NCBI GenBank assembly: GCA_964389675.1
Contig: CAYMEV010000002.1
Location: 1 to 64,000, forward strand
Direction of reading: 5' to 3'
From: CAYMEV01 sp964389675 [NCBI: uncultured Candidatus Sumerlaeota bacterium]
Lineage (GTDB): Bacteria > CAYMEV01
DNA: 64,000 bases
Below are positions 36,247 through 46,564 of this stretch, in pieces (position 1 is the first letter of the stretch; each line of letters begins with the position of its first letter). Under the pieces are notes generated by a model, which did not search any database, had not been told where the DNA came from, and worked only from the letters and a program-made list of their open reading frames with translations. The position numbers and the translations under genes were made by a program.

Positions 36247-39200
36247 ATGCCTATGTCACGGCTGGTACCTGATTTTATAGCTAAATGCGTTAAAGAAGGC
36301 AGATATGCAGGCAGTATCCTGGCATACTCAATGTTTGTTGATATCTCCGGGTTTACAGATATTACACAAAAGCTGATGAAGAATGGGAAAGAGGGTGCTG
36401 AAGTCCTCTGCAGTATCATAAACAGGCTTTTTGAACCGTCTATAAAAGCTGTCCATAAAAATGGAGGATTTATAAGCTCATTCGCCGGTGATGCCTTTAC
36501 AGCTGTTTTTGCCTGTGAAAGCGCTAATGCCGCGTACCTGTCCGCAAAAAGAATAATGGGGATTTTTCAGAAAAATGGCCGGGTCAGAACCAGATATGGA
36601 ATTTTCAGCCTTGAGGTAAAAATCGGATTATCCTTTGGGGAAACAAGATACAGGATACTGAGTACTGAAAATCAAAAACTGTATTATTTTTATGGTGATG
36701 CAATTGACGGTTGTGCTTCATCGGAACATAAAGCAGGAAGAATGAAGGCTGTTGGTGATTATCCTTTTATAAAAGGTTTAGATGGTATTTCAGGGTACAT
36801 AGAAATATCAGATGAATATTTTCAATTTGAATTTTCTGATTCAGAGATCAGGGACAAAACCAGCAGGCCGCTGCCTGAAACAGAGAATATGGAAAAGGAA
36901 TTTTTACCGGAGGCTGTCCTTAAGCTTATTGATAAAGGGGAATTCAGGGATATAATATCCTGCTTCATAGGGTTTTCTGAATCAGGTGAATATGAAAAAG
37001 GGATCATAAAGATAGCTGAAGACTGCCACAGGTATGGGGGATATCTTAATAGAGTAGATTTCGGAGACAAAGGAGGGGTTATCCTGGTACTCTTCGGAGC
37101 TCCTCTGGCGAAGGATAAGCTCTATCAGCGTGCAATGGGTTTTCTTCTGGCTGTAAGCAGGATGCAGGGTTTTATTTCCCGGATTGGGGTAGCATCAGGA
37201 ACTGCTTTTGCTGGATTTATTGGAAGTGATGAGAGGGCTGAATATTCTGCCCTGGGCAGTATTGTAAATCTATCTGCAAGGCTTATGATGAAGGCTGAAT
37301 GGGGAAAGATACTCATAAGCTCCAGCCTGAAGGAACAGATAAAAGATCATTACTTTACGGAAAAATCAATTACATATAAATTAAAAGGCTTCAAGGAAAA
37401 AAGGGATGCATATGTTTTGGGTGGGGAAATAAATAAAACAGGGTTTTTGGATTTTACAGGCAGCTTTGTAGGCAGGGAGAATGAGGGACAAATCCTGAGG
37501 AACTGCCTGATGCCAGTATTTAAGAATAGGTTTGCCGGCATAATATATATTGAGGGTCCAGCAGGAATCGGCAAAACAAGGTTCCTGCATAATTTCCTGC
37601 AGAATGAAATTGCTTCAAAAGCATCGATATTTATGCTTCCCTGTGATAATATTCTGAAAAAGCCGTTTTACCCTTTTTCACATTATTTCAAAGCCTTTTT
37701 TAATCAGGATATTAATGCATCCAATGATGATAATATCAGAAGATTTATTAAAGCATACAGATCATTTGCAGACAGCATGGATAGATCTGATGTCAGGGAT
37801 GAATTTCTTCATTATGAATACATATTCAGGGTTTTAGCAGGCCTGGAGACAGGTAATCCATTGTATGAACAGCTTGATGCAAAACAGCGCTATGAGAATA
37901 CAGTTTATGCAGTTAAGCAGTTTTTCAAGTATCAGAGCAGTATAAGGCCTGTCGTTCTCGTTTTTGAGGATGGACACAATATTGATGGAGACAGCCTTAA
38001 TATAATGAAGAGTCTTGTAATGAATATACAGGATTATCCGATTGCAATTATTGCAAACTGCAGAACAAGGGATGACGGGACATCGGTCCGTTTTTTCAGA
38101 GAGGATTCTGAAGGCCTGGTGCAGACAGCTATAACTGTTGAAAGCTTTAATGAAATTATGATGGAAAAATATCTTAAGGATATATTAAAAACTGAATCCA
38201 TACCGGAGCATACAAGAAAATTCATCGGTGAAAAATCTTCAGGGAACCCCTTTATCATTGAACAGTTTGCACATTACCTTCAGGAGAACAGGTTTCTGGA
38301 TAAAAGCTGCAACCTGAAGGTAAAACCTGAATCAATACCCTCAAGGGTCAGTCACATTATAACTGCAAGGATTGACAGGCTGTCTTCAGTATTAAGAGAG
38401 GTAATCAGGAATGCTTCCGTCCTCGGAAAGGAATTTGCAGTTAATGTATTAGGCAGGATGCTTTTCCGGAATCAGGAAGTGTATGAAGAGAAACTGCCTG
38501 GATTACTTGAGAGAGGGGCCAGTGAGCAGATCTGGCAGAGGATATCTGAACTGGAATATATCTTTAAGCATTCCATAATCAGAGATACTGTTTACGAATC
38601 TATTCTCAAAGACAGCATCCGCAAACTGCATAAGCTTGCAGGTGAGGTGATTGAAGAGATTTATGAGCACAATCTCACGGAGCGTTATGATGAGCTTGCT
38701 GAGCATTTTGAAAAGGGCAAATTATACAAAAAGGCTGTCTCATATATGGAGAAGGCAGGAGAACATGCAATTGCAGAATATAAAAATGAAAGAGCTCTTT
38801 ACTTTTATGATAAAATTCTAAGAAGCAGGCATGCAGATAAAGAAATGATATCGCGTAATCTTAACAGGAAAGGCCTAGTATTGGAAATTATCGGAAAATG
38901 GCAGGAGGCAGAAAAGTCATTCAGGAGAGCTCTGTACATATCTGAAAAACAAGGGCTTACGAAACTGCAGGCAACTTCCCTTAATAATCTTGCAAGTTTA
39001 ATTGTGCAAAAGGGAAAATATTCTGAAGCAAACAGGATGATTGAAATAGCTATAAATATTGCTGAAGAATTTAGATATGATGATTGTCTTATGTTATCAC
39101 TTGGTCATATGGGCGGTATCCACTTTTATCAGGGAAGGAATATGAAAGCCCTGGAATGTTGTAAAAGGCAGCTTGATATTGCCTTAAAGAATGATGATAA

Positions 39201-40335
39201 AAATAATATATGCAGAGCTTATGGAAATATGGGGCACATTTTTGCCAAAAGCGGAGATTATTCAAAAGCTGCAGAATATCATGAAAAGGAGCTAAAAATT
39301 GCAAGGTCTCTGACCATTAAATCAAAATTGCTGCAGGCCATGAAAAGCCTGGGCATTATAAGCATGAAGACAGGAAATTATGACAAAGCAGAAAAATATT
39401 TTAAGAACTGCATGGACCTTGCAACTGAGTTTGGAGATATAAGCGAAATAGGAAACCTGCTTATGTTCAGAGGGACTCTATGTCGAAGGCTTGGGAAATA
39501 TAAAGAAGCAATCAAGTATTACACAAAACAGCTTCAGATCTTAACTGAAATCGGGGATAATGTTGAAATTGCCCTGGCCTATGGCAATATAGGGACTTTA
39601 AATTATTTTCAGGGGAATTATTCAGCAGCACTCAGATATTATGAAAAACAGCTTAAGATGACGGGATTTTTTGAGAACAAGACTTTTTTAATTATCAGCT
39701 ATACGAATATAGGGGCTATTTATGCCCTGCAGGGAAAATATAAGCATGCACTCAAATTTTACGGGAAAGGCATCAGGGTATCACTTGAACTGGGGGAAAT
39801 TATAAGCTACAGCGACCTGATATGCAATATCGGCGAAATTCATGCAGAGAAGGGGAGATATAGGCTGGCGCTTAAATGCTATGATAAGGCTATACAGATA
39901 TCGGTTAAAAACAGCTCCAGTTTCAGTATTTCATACTATCAGTACCATAAGGCAAAACTGTTATACAATATAGGGGATATGGAAAGCGCTGAAAGATGCA
40001 ATAATATTGCTTCGAGAATTGGCAAAGAAAATAACCTGAAAACAATTGTATATGATGCTTCCCTGCTTTCAGAAATGATTAAATTTCGCCGGGCCGAGAA
40101 CAATAAAATCAAGGAAGAATGTATAAGAAATATGAGAGGGATGATAAATGACAGCTCTGGAAGAGAGATAAGGGCAAACATCCTTTATGAAATCTTTCTA
40201 TTGAATAAGGATAATAACGATGGCAGGGAAGCTCTGAAAGCCTATAATGCACTTTACCGGAAAATACCGAGAATAGAATATAAAAGGAAAATAGGGAAAC
40301 TAAAAGAATTGGTGAAAGATATTATAGGTGCCTGA
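36247..40335 (+). CDS. Soluble-adenylyl-cyclase-like giant: tandem cyclase domains, NTPase, TPRs (paralogue B)
   Basis: This 1362-aa protein has the same plan as its paralogues. Domain 1 has D32 (VDISGFT) and D82 (FAGDAF), with the N/R positions replaced (GDAIDGCASS). Domain 2 has K275 (FGDKGG), S334, N341 and R345 (SALGSIVNLSAR). The P-loop is GPAGIGKT (437-444) and the Walker-B-like segment is VVLVFEDGHNID. About 820-1330 hold TPRs of about 40 residues (YGNIGTLNYFQGNYSAAL and similar). AUG codons at 36247 and 36253 are both possible starts, preceded by a weak TAGG. Predicted product is cAMP, or cGMP. It is followed 69 bp later by paralogue C, a tandem duplication. Confidence 0.9.
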   Translation: MPMSRLVPDFIAKCVKEGRYAGSILAYSMFVDISGFTDITQKLMKNGKEGAEVLCSIINRLFEPSIKAVHKNGGFISSFAGDAFTAVFACESANAAYLSAKRIMGIFQKNGRVRTRYGIFSLEVKIGLSFGETRYRILSTENQKLYYFYGDAIDGCASSEHKAGRMKAVGDYPFIKGLDGISGYIEISDEYFQFEFSDSEIRDKTSRPLPETENMEKEFLPEAVLKLIDKGEFRDIISCFIGFSESGEYEKGIIKIAEDCHRYGGYLNRVDFGDKGGVILVLFGAPLAKDKLYQRAMGFLLAVSRMQGFISRIGVASGTAFAGFIGSDERAEYSALGSIVNLSARLMMKAEWGKILISSSLKEQIKDHYFTEKSITYKLKGFKEKRDAYVLGGEINKTGFLDFTGSFVGRENEGQILRNCLMPVFKNRFAGIIYIEGPAGIGKTRFLHNFLQNEIASKASIFMLPCDNILKKPFYPFSHYFKAFFNQDINASNDDNIRRFIKAYRSFADSMDRSDVRDEFLHYEYIFRVLAGLETGNPLYEQLDAKQRYENTVYAVKQFFKYQSSIRPVVLVFEDGHNIDGDSLNIMKSLVMNIQDYPIAIIANCRTRDDGTSVRFFREDSEGLVQTAITVESFNEIMMEKYLKDILKTESIPEHTRKFIGEKSSGNPFIIEQFAHYLQENRFLDKSCNLKVKPESIPSRVSHIITARIDRLSSVLREVIRNASVLGKEFAVNVLGRMLFRNQEVYEEKLPGLLERGASEQIWQRISELEYIFKHSIIRDTVYESILKDSIRKLHKLAGEVIEEIYEHNLTERYDELAEHFEKGKLYKKAVSYMEKAGEHAIAEYKNERALYFYDKILRSRHADKEMISRNLNRKGLVLEIIGKWQEAEKSFRRALYISEKQGLTKLQATSLNNLASLIVQKGKYSEANRMIEIAINIAEEFRYDDCLMLSLGHMGGIHFYQGRNMKALECCKRQLDIALKNDDKNNICRAYGNMGHIFAKSGDYSKAAEYHEKELKIARSLTIKSKLLQAMKSLGIISMKTGNYDKAEKYFKNCMDLATEFGDISEIGNLLMFRGTLCRRLGKYKEAIKYYTKQLQILTEIGDNVEIALAYGNIGTLNYFQGNYSAALRYYEKQLKMTGFFENKTFLIISYTNIGAIYALQGKYKHALKFYGKGIRVSLELGEIISYSDLICNIGEIHAEKGRYRLALKCYDKAIQISVKNSSSFSISYYQYHKAKLLYNIGDMESAERCNNIASRIGKENNLKTIVYDASLLSEMIKFRRAENNKIKEECIRNMRGMINDSSGREIRANILYEIFLLNKDNNDGREALKAYNALYRKIPRIEYKRKIGKLKELVKDIIGA

Positions 40336-40404
40336 CAAAAATTATAAATTTTCTTTTGAAGATGATTTTATCTAAATTTATCATAAATATTAGGGATATT
40401 TAAT

Positions 40405-43400
40405 ATGAGTTGCCTGGTTCCTGATTATATACTGCATAATTATAAAAATAATAGATTATCCGGGAATCTTGTAGCCTATACTATGTTTATAGATATCTCA
40501 GGTTTTACTAAGATGACAGAAAGCCTTATGAAATTTGGGAAGGAAGGAGCTGAGATACTTTCAAGTGCAATAAACACTGTTTTTGCTCCATCTATAAAAT
40601 CAGTCTATGATAATGGGGGTTTTGTCTCTTCATTTGCAGGTGATGCTTTCACAGCAATATTCCAGTGCTGTAAACCTGATTACCCGCTTCATTCTGCATT
40701 CTATATCAATGATTTATTCAAAAAGCATAAATTTTCCAGGACTAAATTCGGTTGTTTCGAAATGAATGTCAAGATTGGATTGTCTTATGGAACCTTAGAA
40801 TTTCATATTGTCAATACAGAATTACAAAAAACTTATTATTTCAGAGGGTTGGCTATAGATAATTGTGCAATTTCAGAGCAAAAGGCTGATAAGATGCACA
40901 TTGTTGCGGATAGTCTGTTTATGGATAAAGTATCAATAGATATTGATAGGGAAAGAGTTGAGAATGACTGGTACAGATTATTGCAGAAACCTTTGATCCT
41001 TCTGGCTAAGAAAAAGCATATAAAGGAATCTATATCCTCAGATATTGAAAAACATTTTATTCCCAGCAATGTCATGGAACAGAAAGACGAAGGAGAATTC
41101 AGAGAAATCGTATCCTGTTTTATCAGTTTTGATGATAATAGGGAATTTAATGATTCTATAAGGCATATAATAATGGAATGCCATAAGTACGGTGGATATT
41201 TTAATCGTGTGGATTTTGGTGATAAAGGTGCTGCCATTCTAGTACTTTTCGGTGCTCCTGCAGGTTTGGAGAAATTATATGAAAGGGCTGTTGACTTTAT
41301 CATCAGCTTAAAGAGTATTAAGAATTTTTTATTCAGAGCAGGCATCACAACGGGTATTGCCTTTACGGGTTTTCTTGGTTCAGGATTAAGAAGAGAATAT
41401 ACTGCATTAGGCAATATAATCAGTCTATCTTCAAGATTGATGGTAAAAGCAGATTGGGGTCAGATACTTACAGAATCTGGTATGAAAAATAGAATAATCA
41501 CAGATTATAGGCTAAGCTTTCTTAGCTCGGAGTATTTTAAGGGTTTCAGCCAAAAAATTGAAGTATGGAGATTAGAATCAAAGATTGAGAAAAAAAAGAA
41601 GCTTATATATAATGGCAAATTCATTGGAAGAATTGATGAAACCAAAAGGCTCAAGGAATTGCTATCACCAATTTCTGAAAACAGGTTTGGCGGATTAGTA
41701 TATATAGACGGTCCTGCTGGTATTGGTAAATCAAGGTTTATTTCGCATTTTAAGGAAAATGTTGTTAATTGTGAATATAGCTTTTTACATATGTATTGTG
41801 ATGAAATTCTCAGGAAGTCTTTTAATCCTTTTGGTTCTTTTTTTAAGAATTTTTTTTCACAGTTTGAGTCTGATGATAAAGAGGTAAATAAGATCTCTTT
41901 TCTGAAAAAATACAGAGAATTAGTAGACCGGACTGAAAATACTGATATAAAAAATGAACTCATACGAACAGAATCCATTATTGGAGCTATGGTTGGTTTG
42001 GAATGGAATGGTTCTCTGTATTCAATGCTTGATGCAAAAGGAAGATATGAAAATACTGTAGCAGCTGTTAAAAATTTCATTAAAGCTTACTGTAGATCTG
42101 AAAACAGACCTCTTATTATTATAGTTGAAGATTGTCACTGGATAGATAATGACAGCATAGAGCTTATTAAAGCAATTATCAGAAATGTCGAAGATTACAG
42201 CTATGTTATTGTTGCTGTCTGCAGATTTAACGATGATGGCAGTTGCTTTAACATGTTTTCCATTAAAGAAGTTGATATACCAATAAAAAGGCTGGACCTA
42301 TCTCCCTTTAGCAGGAGTAATTTGGCTGATCTTGTTCTAGATAAACTTCAGACAGGCAAAATACCAATTGAGACAGAGAATTTTATTCTTCAGAAAAGCG
42401 GAGGTAATCCATTTTTTGCTGAGCAGATTACTCTATATCTGATGGAGAACCATAAACTGGATAAATGGTTTAATATAAAATGTAAAAATTTAGAACTTCC
42501 TTCTGGGATAACACAGATAATACTTGCAAGAATTGACCGATTATCAGGAATATTGAAGGATACAATAAAGACAGCATCTGTACTGGGAAGAGAATTTGTC
42601 CTAAGTGTACTTAAAAAGATTCTTCTATATCAAAAGATATTAGAAAATAAAAAGGATTTTGAAAGACAGATTGAAAATGGCAAAAAACAGCAGATATGGG
42701 AAGCTTTTTCAGAGATTAGCTATATATTTAAGCATTCATTAATAAGGGATGCAGTATATGATATGCAGCTTAAAAGGAATCTGCGAAACCTTCATAATAT
42801 AGCAGGAAATATTATTGAAGGATTATATAGCAATGATCTTAACAATCATTATGAGGAGCTTGCTGAACATTATAAGAGCGCTGAAAATGTTAAAAAGGCA
42901 ATATTTTATTGCCAAAAAGCGGGTGATTTAGCAAAAGAACGCTATTTTAACAGTAAAGCTATAAGCTATTATGATAATGCTTTGACTCTATTTAAAGATT
43001 TGGATAAAGATGAAATGGGCAAAGAGGCAGAATTATACAGGATTAAACAGATAGAAGTCATAAGGAGCAAAGCATCTGTCCTTGATCTTTTTGGAAAATG
43101 GGAAGATGAGGCAGAACTGGTTAAAGAGGGAATTAAATTAGCGAAAGCATTGCCAGAAGGCAGTTTTATTAAAAAGGGCAAAAAAAATGCTATTATTGGA
43201 GAATTCAAATGCTGTCTTGGCTGGATATTAACCAATCAGGGAAACTATGATAAATCATTGAAGCTTTTAACAGATTTAAAAGACAACTCAGGTATAGCAG
43301 GCGACAGGAAGGTCTATTCAACTATTACTATAAATATCGGCATAGCTTATAAAATGATAGGAGATTATGAAATGGCTATGCACTGCTATAATGAGGCAAA

Positions 43401-44400
43401 AAATATCTGCGAGGAGCTCAATGACAAGAAAGGATATTCAGCTGCTATAGGCAATATGGGGCTTATTCATTGTTCAATGGGCCATTACCATGAGGCAATG
43501 CAATGCTATGATGAACAGAAGAGAATATGCAGTAATTTCGGTGATAAGAGAGGTTACATTTCTGCTGTAGGTAATATGGGTATAGTGTATTATCATAGAG
43601 GTGAATATAATGAGGCAATGCAGTGCTATAGCGAACAGAGAGCAATCTCCAGGGAATTGGGTGATAAGAATGGATATTCAATGGCTGTAGGTAATATGGG
43701 TATATTGTATTATAATCAAGGCAATTACGATGAAGCTTTACAATGTTGCAATGAACAGAAGATTATTTGCAAGGAGCTGGGTGATATGAGAGGATATTCC
43801 ATAGCTGTCGGCAATATGGGTACTATTTATCATGATAAAGGCAATTACGGTAAGGCAATAAGCTGTTATATAGAACGCAGAACTATCTGCAGGGAATTAG
43901 GTGATAGGAATGGGTATGTTATTGCTGTGGGAAGTTTGGCAGTAACATACCAGGCCATGGGCTATTATGATAAGGCTCTCAGTTTTTTTCTAGAATCTGA
44001 AAATGATATTAAACATCTGGACAGGTATAATGCTCCATTTCTTATATATCATGAAGCAAAGTTGTTTTTAAGATTATCAAACAAAAAGAAGGCAAAAGAA
44101 TTATTTAAAGAGGCTTTAAAGCTTGCATCAGGTATTGGAAGAAAAGATATTATTTTTAAAAGTAAAGTAATGATACATGCTGTTGCTAAAAGCACATATG
44201 AATTAGAGAATATGCTTAATGATGAAAGCCTGGAAGATGAACAGACTGCAAAGCTCAATTATGAATTATGGAAATTGACTAATAATATAAAATTCCGATT
44301 GAAAGCCCGGGAAATATATAAAAAACTCTTTGAAAAAGCACCTAAACAAGAATATAAGAAAAGAATTGTCCAATTAAATTTAAAAAATCATGAAGACTAA
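40405..44400 (+). CDS. Soluble-adenylyl-cyclase-like giant: tandem cyclase domains, NTPase, TPRs (paralogue C, altered active site)
   Basis: This 1331-aa protein has domain 1 with D30 (FIDISGFT) and D80. Domain 2 has K274 (FGDKGA), T333 and R344, but the transition-state asparagine is replaced by serine: TALGNIISLSSR, S340, where the paralogues have N. Catalysis may therefore be weak or lost. The P-loop is GPAGIGKS (436-443) and Walker B is LIIIVEDCHWID. The C-terminal TPRs are unusually regular, with GD-K/M/R-x-GY recurring every 40 residues and NMG-I/T-x-YY-x-G-x-Y in each. The base composition looks slightly more AT-rich than in paralogue B. AGGGA precedes the ATG. It is probably co-transcribed with B and perhaps with the nucleotidyltransferase gene 54 bp downstream. 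Confidence 0.9.
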   Translation: MSCLVPDYILHNYKNNRLSGNLVAYTMFIDISGFTKMTESLMKFGKEGAEILSSAINTVFAPSIKSVYDNGGFVSSFAGDAFTAIFQCCKPDYPLHSAFYINDLFKKHKFSRTKFGCFEMNVKIGLSYGTLEFHIVNTELQKTYYFRGLAIDNCAISEQKADKMHIVADSLFMDKVSIDIDRERVENDWYRLLQKPLILLAKKKHIKESISSDIEKHFIPSNVMEQKDEGEFREIVSCFISFDDNREFNDSIRHIIMECHKYGGYFNRVDFGDKGAAILVLFGAPAGLEKLYERAVDFIISLKSIKNFLFRAGITTGIAFTGFLGSGLRREYTALGNIISLSSRLMVKADWGQILTESGMKNRIITDYRLSFLSSEYFKGFSQKIEVWRLESKIEKKKKLIYNGKFIGRIDETKRLKELLSPISENRFGGLVYIDGPAGIGKSRFISHFKENVVNCEYSFLHMYCDEILRKSFNPFGSFFKNFFSQFESDDKEVNKISFLKKYRELVDRTENTDIKNELIRTESIIGAMVGLEWNGSLYSMLDAKGRYENTVAAVKNFIKAYCRSENRPLIIIVEDCHWIDNDSIELIKAIIRNVEDYSYVIVAVCRFNDDGSCFNMFSIKEVDIPIKRLDLSPFSRSNLADLVLDKLQTGKIPIETENFILQKSGGNPFFAEQITLYLMENHKLDKWFNIKCKNLELPSGITQIILARIDRLSGILKDTIKTASVLGREFVLSVLKKILLYQKILENKKDFERQIENGKKQQIWEAFSEISYIFKHSLIRDAVYDMQLKRNLRNLHNIAGNIIEGLYSNDLNNHYEELAEHYKSAENVKKAIFYCQKAGDLAKERYFNSKAISYYDNALTLFKDLDKDEMGKEAELYRIKQIEVIRSKASVLDLFGKWEDEAELVKEGIKLAKALPEGSFIKKGKKNAIIGEFKCCLGWILTNQGNYDKSLKLLTDLKDNSGIAGDRKVYSTITINIGIAYKMIGDYEMAMHCYNEAKNICEELNDKKGYSAAIGNMGLIHCSMGHYHEAMQCYDEQKRICSNFGDKRGYISAVGNMGIVYYHRGEYNEAMQCYSEQRAISRELGDKNGYSMAVGNMGILYYNQGNYDEALQCCNEQKIICKELGDMRGYSIAVGNMGTIYHDKGNYGKAISCYIERRTICRELGDRNGYVIAVGSLAVTYQAMGYYDKALSFFLESENDIKHLDRYNAPFLIYHEAKLFLRLSNKKKAKELFKEALKLASGIGRKDIIFKSKVMIHAVAKSTYELENMLNDESLEDEQTAKLNYELWKLTNNIKFRLKAREIYKKLFEKAPKQEYKKRIVQLNLKNHED
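43420..43980 (+). repeat. Exact 120-bp periodic TPR coding repeats in paralogue C
   Basis: The codons for (G/N)-D-x-(K/R/N)-GY recur at 43420, 43540, 43660, 43780 and 43900, a fixed period of 120 bp (40 residues). The intervening sequence is strongly similar, for example AVGNMGI-x-YY followed by NEAMQCY or DEALQCC. The regularity suggests recent unit duplication or homogenisation. Confidence 0.8.
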
Positions 44401-44453
44401 GATACTAAATTGAATGGAACAGAATAATCCAGCATAAAAATTGAGGGAGAAGC

Positions 44454-45233
44454 ATGTTGATTTCAAGAGAAGATTTAGCTGTTAAGCTTAAAGAATTTTT
44501 CTACAGTAAAAAAGATGTCATAGCAGTATGGGAATCAGGTTCAGCTGCAACAGGGTACCTGGATGAGTATTCAGATATGGATATAGCGGTTATATGCGAG
44601 GATAATGCTGTTGAACAGCTTTTCAGGGAACTTGATGGATTCCTGGAGGAAAATTTTGGGATTGAAAGAAGGTTTCGAATCCCTGAACCTGCATGGCATT
44701 GTTTTTCCCAGTGTTTTTACAAGATAGGGGATACACCTGAGCTGTTTTACCTGGATATTGCTCTAATAAAAAGGTCCATTCCTGATAAATTTACTGATAT
44801 AGACAGACATGGCAAAGCTGTCCTTTGGTTTGAGAAAGAAAAGATGCTTGACCCAGAGCCAACGGATAAGAATGAAATAAGAAAGAGGGCTCAAAGATTA
44901 TACTGGATGGCTACTGAAGCGGATTTTATTACGGTTGCTGAGCTTAAAAAGGCAATTATGAGGGGGATCTATACAGAATCATTTATGAATTATTATCAGC
45001 TTATCAGGAATCTTGCAGTGCTTTTAAACCTTAAATACCGTACTGCAAAGGCCGATTTCGGCCTGAGGTATGCATTCAGGGATTATCCGGCTGAAGAGTA
45101 TGAATTTATTGAAAATGCGCTCAAAGTATCATCACTTAATGATATACAGAATAAACTGGATTCCGTTATGGATAAATTCACTTTACTCAAAAAACAGATG
45201 GGAGAGGAGCTTTCACAGGAGAAGAAACCCTAA
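44454..45233 (+). CDS. Nucleotidyltransferase-domain protein
   Basis: This 259-aa protein has the polymerase-beta-fold signature GSAATGYLDEYSDMDI (about residues 28-43), with the G-S and D-x-D metal-binding pattern and a third acidic candidate in YLDIALI. The remainder is helical and resembles the C-terminal region of aminoglycoside-nucleotidyltransferase-like proteins. The target (small molecule or protein) is unknown. GAGGGA precedes the ATG. It follows paralogue C on the same strand with a 54-bp gap. Confidence 0.8.
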   Translation: MLISREDLAVKLKEFFYSKKDVIAVWESGSAATGYLDEYSDMDIAVICEDNAVEQLFRELDGFLEENFGIERRFRIPEPAWHCFSQCFYKIGDTPELFYLDIALIKRSIPDKFTDIDRHGKAVLWFEKEKMLDPEPTDKNEIRKRAQRLYWMATEADFITVAELKKAIMRGIYTESFMNYYQLIRNLAVLLNLKYRTAKADFGLRYAFRDYPAEEYEFIENALKVSSLNDIQNKLDSVMDKFTLLKKQMGEELSQEKKP

Positions 45234-45303
45234 AATGGATTGCTCTCCTGATATTCGATAGAATATGATCTCAGGACCTATAAATGATTATATAGCATAA
45301 TAA

Positions 45304-46512
45304 TCAGTCCTGTGATGGTATTATCTTCAGGGTTGTATAATCAAGAACTGCATTATTTCTTATGATTGTATCAATAAAGCATGCAAGCTTTTCATTCCCG
45401 GTTATCTCGGACAGACTGACGTTTTTCAAAATTTGCGACAACTGGCCGGTAATGGCGAAATGCCCCTGTGAATTATCTTTCAGCCTTTTTCTTCGCAATT
45501 TCGTGCGGTTTTCTTTAAGCCACTCCTCATATTTTTTAAAAGCCTTTTTAAGTGCTGAAATATCAACACCTTTATTATAATAAAGCTCCTGCATATGTGT
45601 GAGGAGAACATGGATGCTGTCAGGCAGGCTTAAGAGCCTCTTATGGATACTGTGCGGTATCAGGGAAGGCATCCTTATATCCCTGAGGGTATCCTGCCAG
45701 GTTCTGTAGAGGGGTTTTATATAGCTTTTAAGGGGCATGCCTGAAGGCTTGTTTTCTTTATAGATATTGCTGTAAAAACGAATCATGTCCGCCTTGCCAT
45801 ACTCACTAAGCTTTTCAAAAAACAGTTCTTTCTGCCTTCCTGGCCTGAGCGTAAGCCCTCCTGGAACTATAAAATCTGCACCTGCTTCCTTTAATTGCAG
45901 AAACAGGTACCTTACCTGATCAGGCTGATCAGTCAGGTACGGGCAAAGCGGCATAGCCATTACACCGGTATGAAAACCCTGTTCTTTTGCTTTCTTTATT
46001 GCATGGATGCGATCTTCAGGACTGCTTGCCAGCGGTTCAAGCAGGTTCTTTGCTTTATCATCCAGTGTTGTAATGGTAAATATCAGCAAAACTTCGGGAA
46101 ATTGACTGATTATATCAAAATCGCGGAGTATAAGATCGCTTTTGGTGAGTATTACAAGGGGTAATCCTGTCGGGAGGAGTATTTCCAGAATTTTCCGTGT
46201 AAGCTTAAGTTCATTCTCCATGGGCTGATAGATATCTGTAACCCCAGACCCTATATTTATCGATCCGTATTCTCTATCTGTAAAACCGCTTGAGACCTGC
46301 TTTTCAAGTATTTCCGGAAGATTTTTCCTTATGCATATATCAGTATCAAAATTGCCTTCCACATAATATTTTTCAGCGCGCCCGTCGCAGTATAAACATC
46401 CATGAGAACATCCCCTGTATGGGGCAAGGCACCCGTACAGGCTTGCCATGAATGCTTCAGGGATCCTGTGCCTGCTTATGCCTGATTTTGCCTCTATGAA
46501 AGATCCATCCAT
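45304..46512 (-). CDS. SPL-like radical SAM protein
   Basis: This 402-aa protein has the cluster motif RGCSHGCLYCDGRA (CX3CX2C) about 40 residues in, then INIGSGVTDIYQPMENEL and PLVILTKSDLILRD, which is the pattern of spore-photoproduct-lyase-like/Rv2578c-type radical SAM proteins. MAMPLCPYLTDQPDQ and GGLTLRPGRQKELFF also fit. True SplB repairs spore photoproduct; most relatives in non-sporulating bacteria have unknown substrates. No sporulation gene is in the window, so a DNA-repair role is not established. Confidence 0.87.
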   Translation of the reverse strand: MDGSFIEAKSGISRHRIPEAFMASLYGCLAPYRGCSHGCLYCDGRAEKYYVEGNFDTDICIRKNLPEILEKQVSSGFTDREYGSINIGSGVTDIYQPMENELKLTRKILEILLPTGLPLVILTKSDLILRDFDIISQFPEVLLIFTITTLDDKAKNLLEPLASSPEDRIHAIKKAKEQGFHTGVMAMPLCPYLTDQPDQVRYLFLQLKEAGADFIVPGGLTLRPGRQKELFFEKLSEYGKADMIRFYSNIYKENKPSGMPLKSYIKPLYRTWQDTLRDIRMPSLIPHSIHKRLLSLPDSIHVLLTHMQELYYNKGVDISALKKAFKKYEEWLKENRTKLRRKRLKDNSQGHFAITGQLSQILKNVSLSEITGNEKLACFIDTIIRNNAVLDYTTLKIIPSQD

Positions 46513-46564
46513 TTATTACTGTATTTCCTGCTTATCCTTATCTTATATAAGGTTATTTCAGTTT

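Noticed and set aside
40836-42080. Two minus-strand open frames of about 190 codons inside cyclase paralogue C
   Set aside because: The plus strand encodes conserved cyclase and NTPase motifs there; the minus-strand products show no family features and are shadows of AT-rich codon use.
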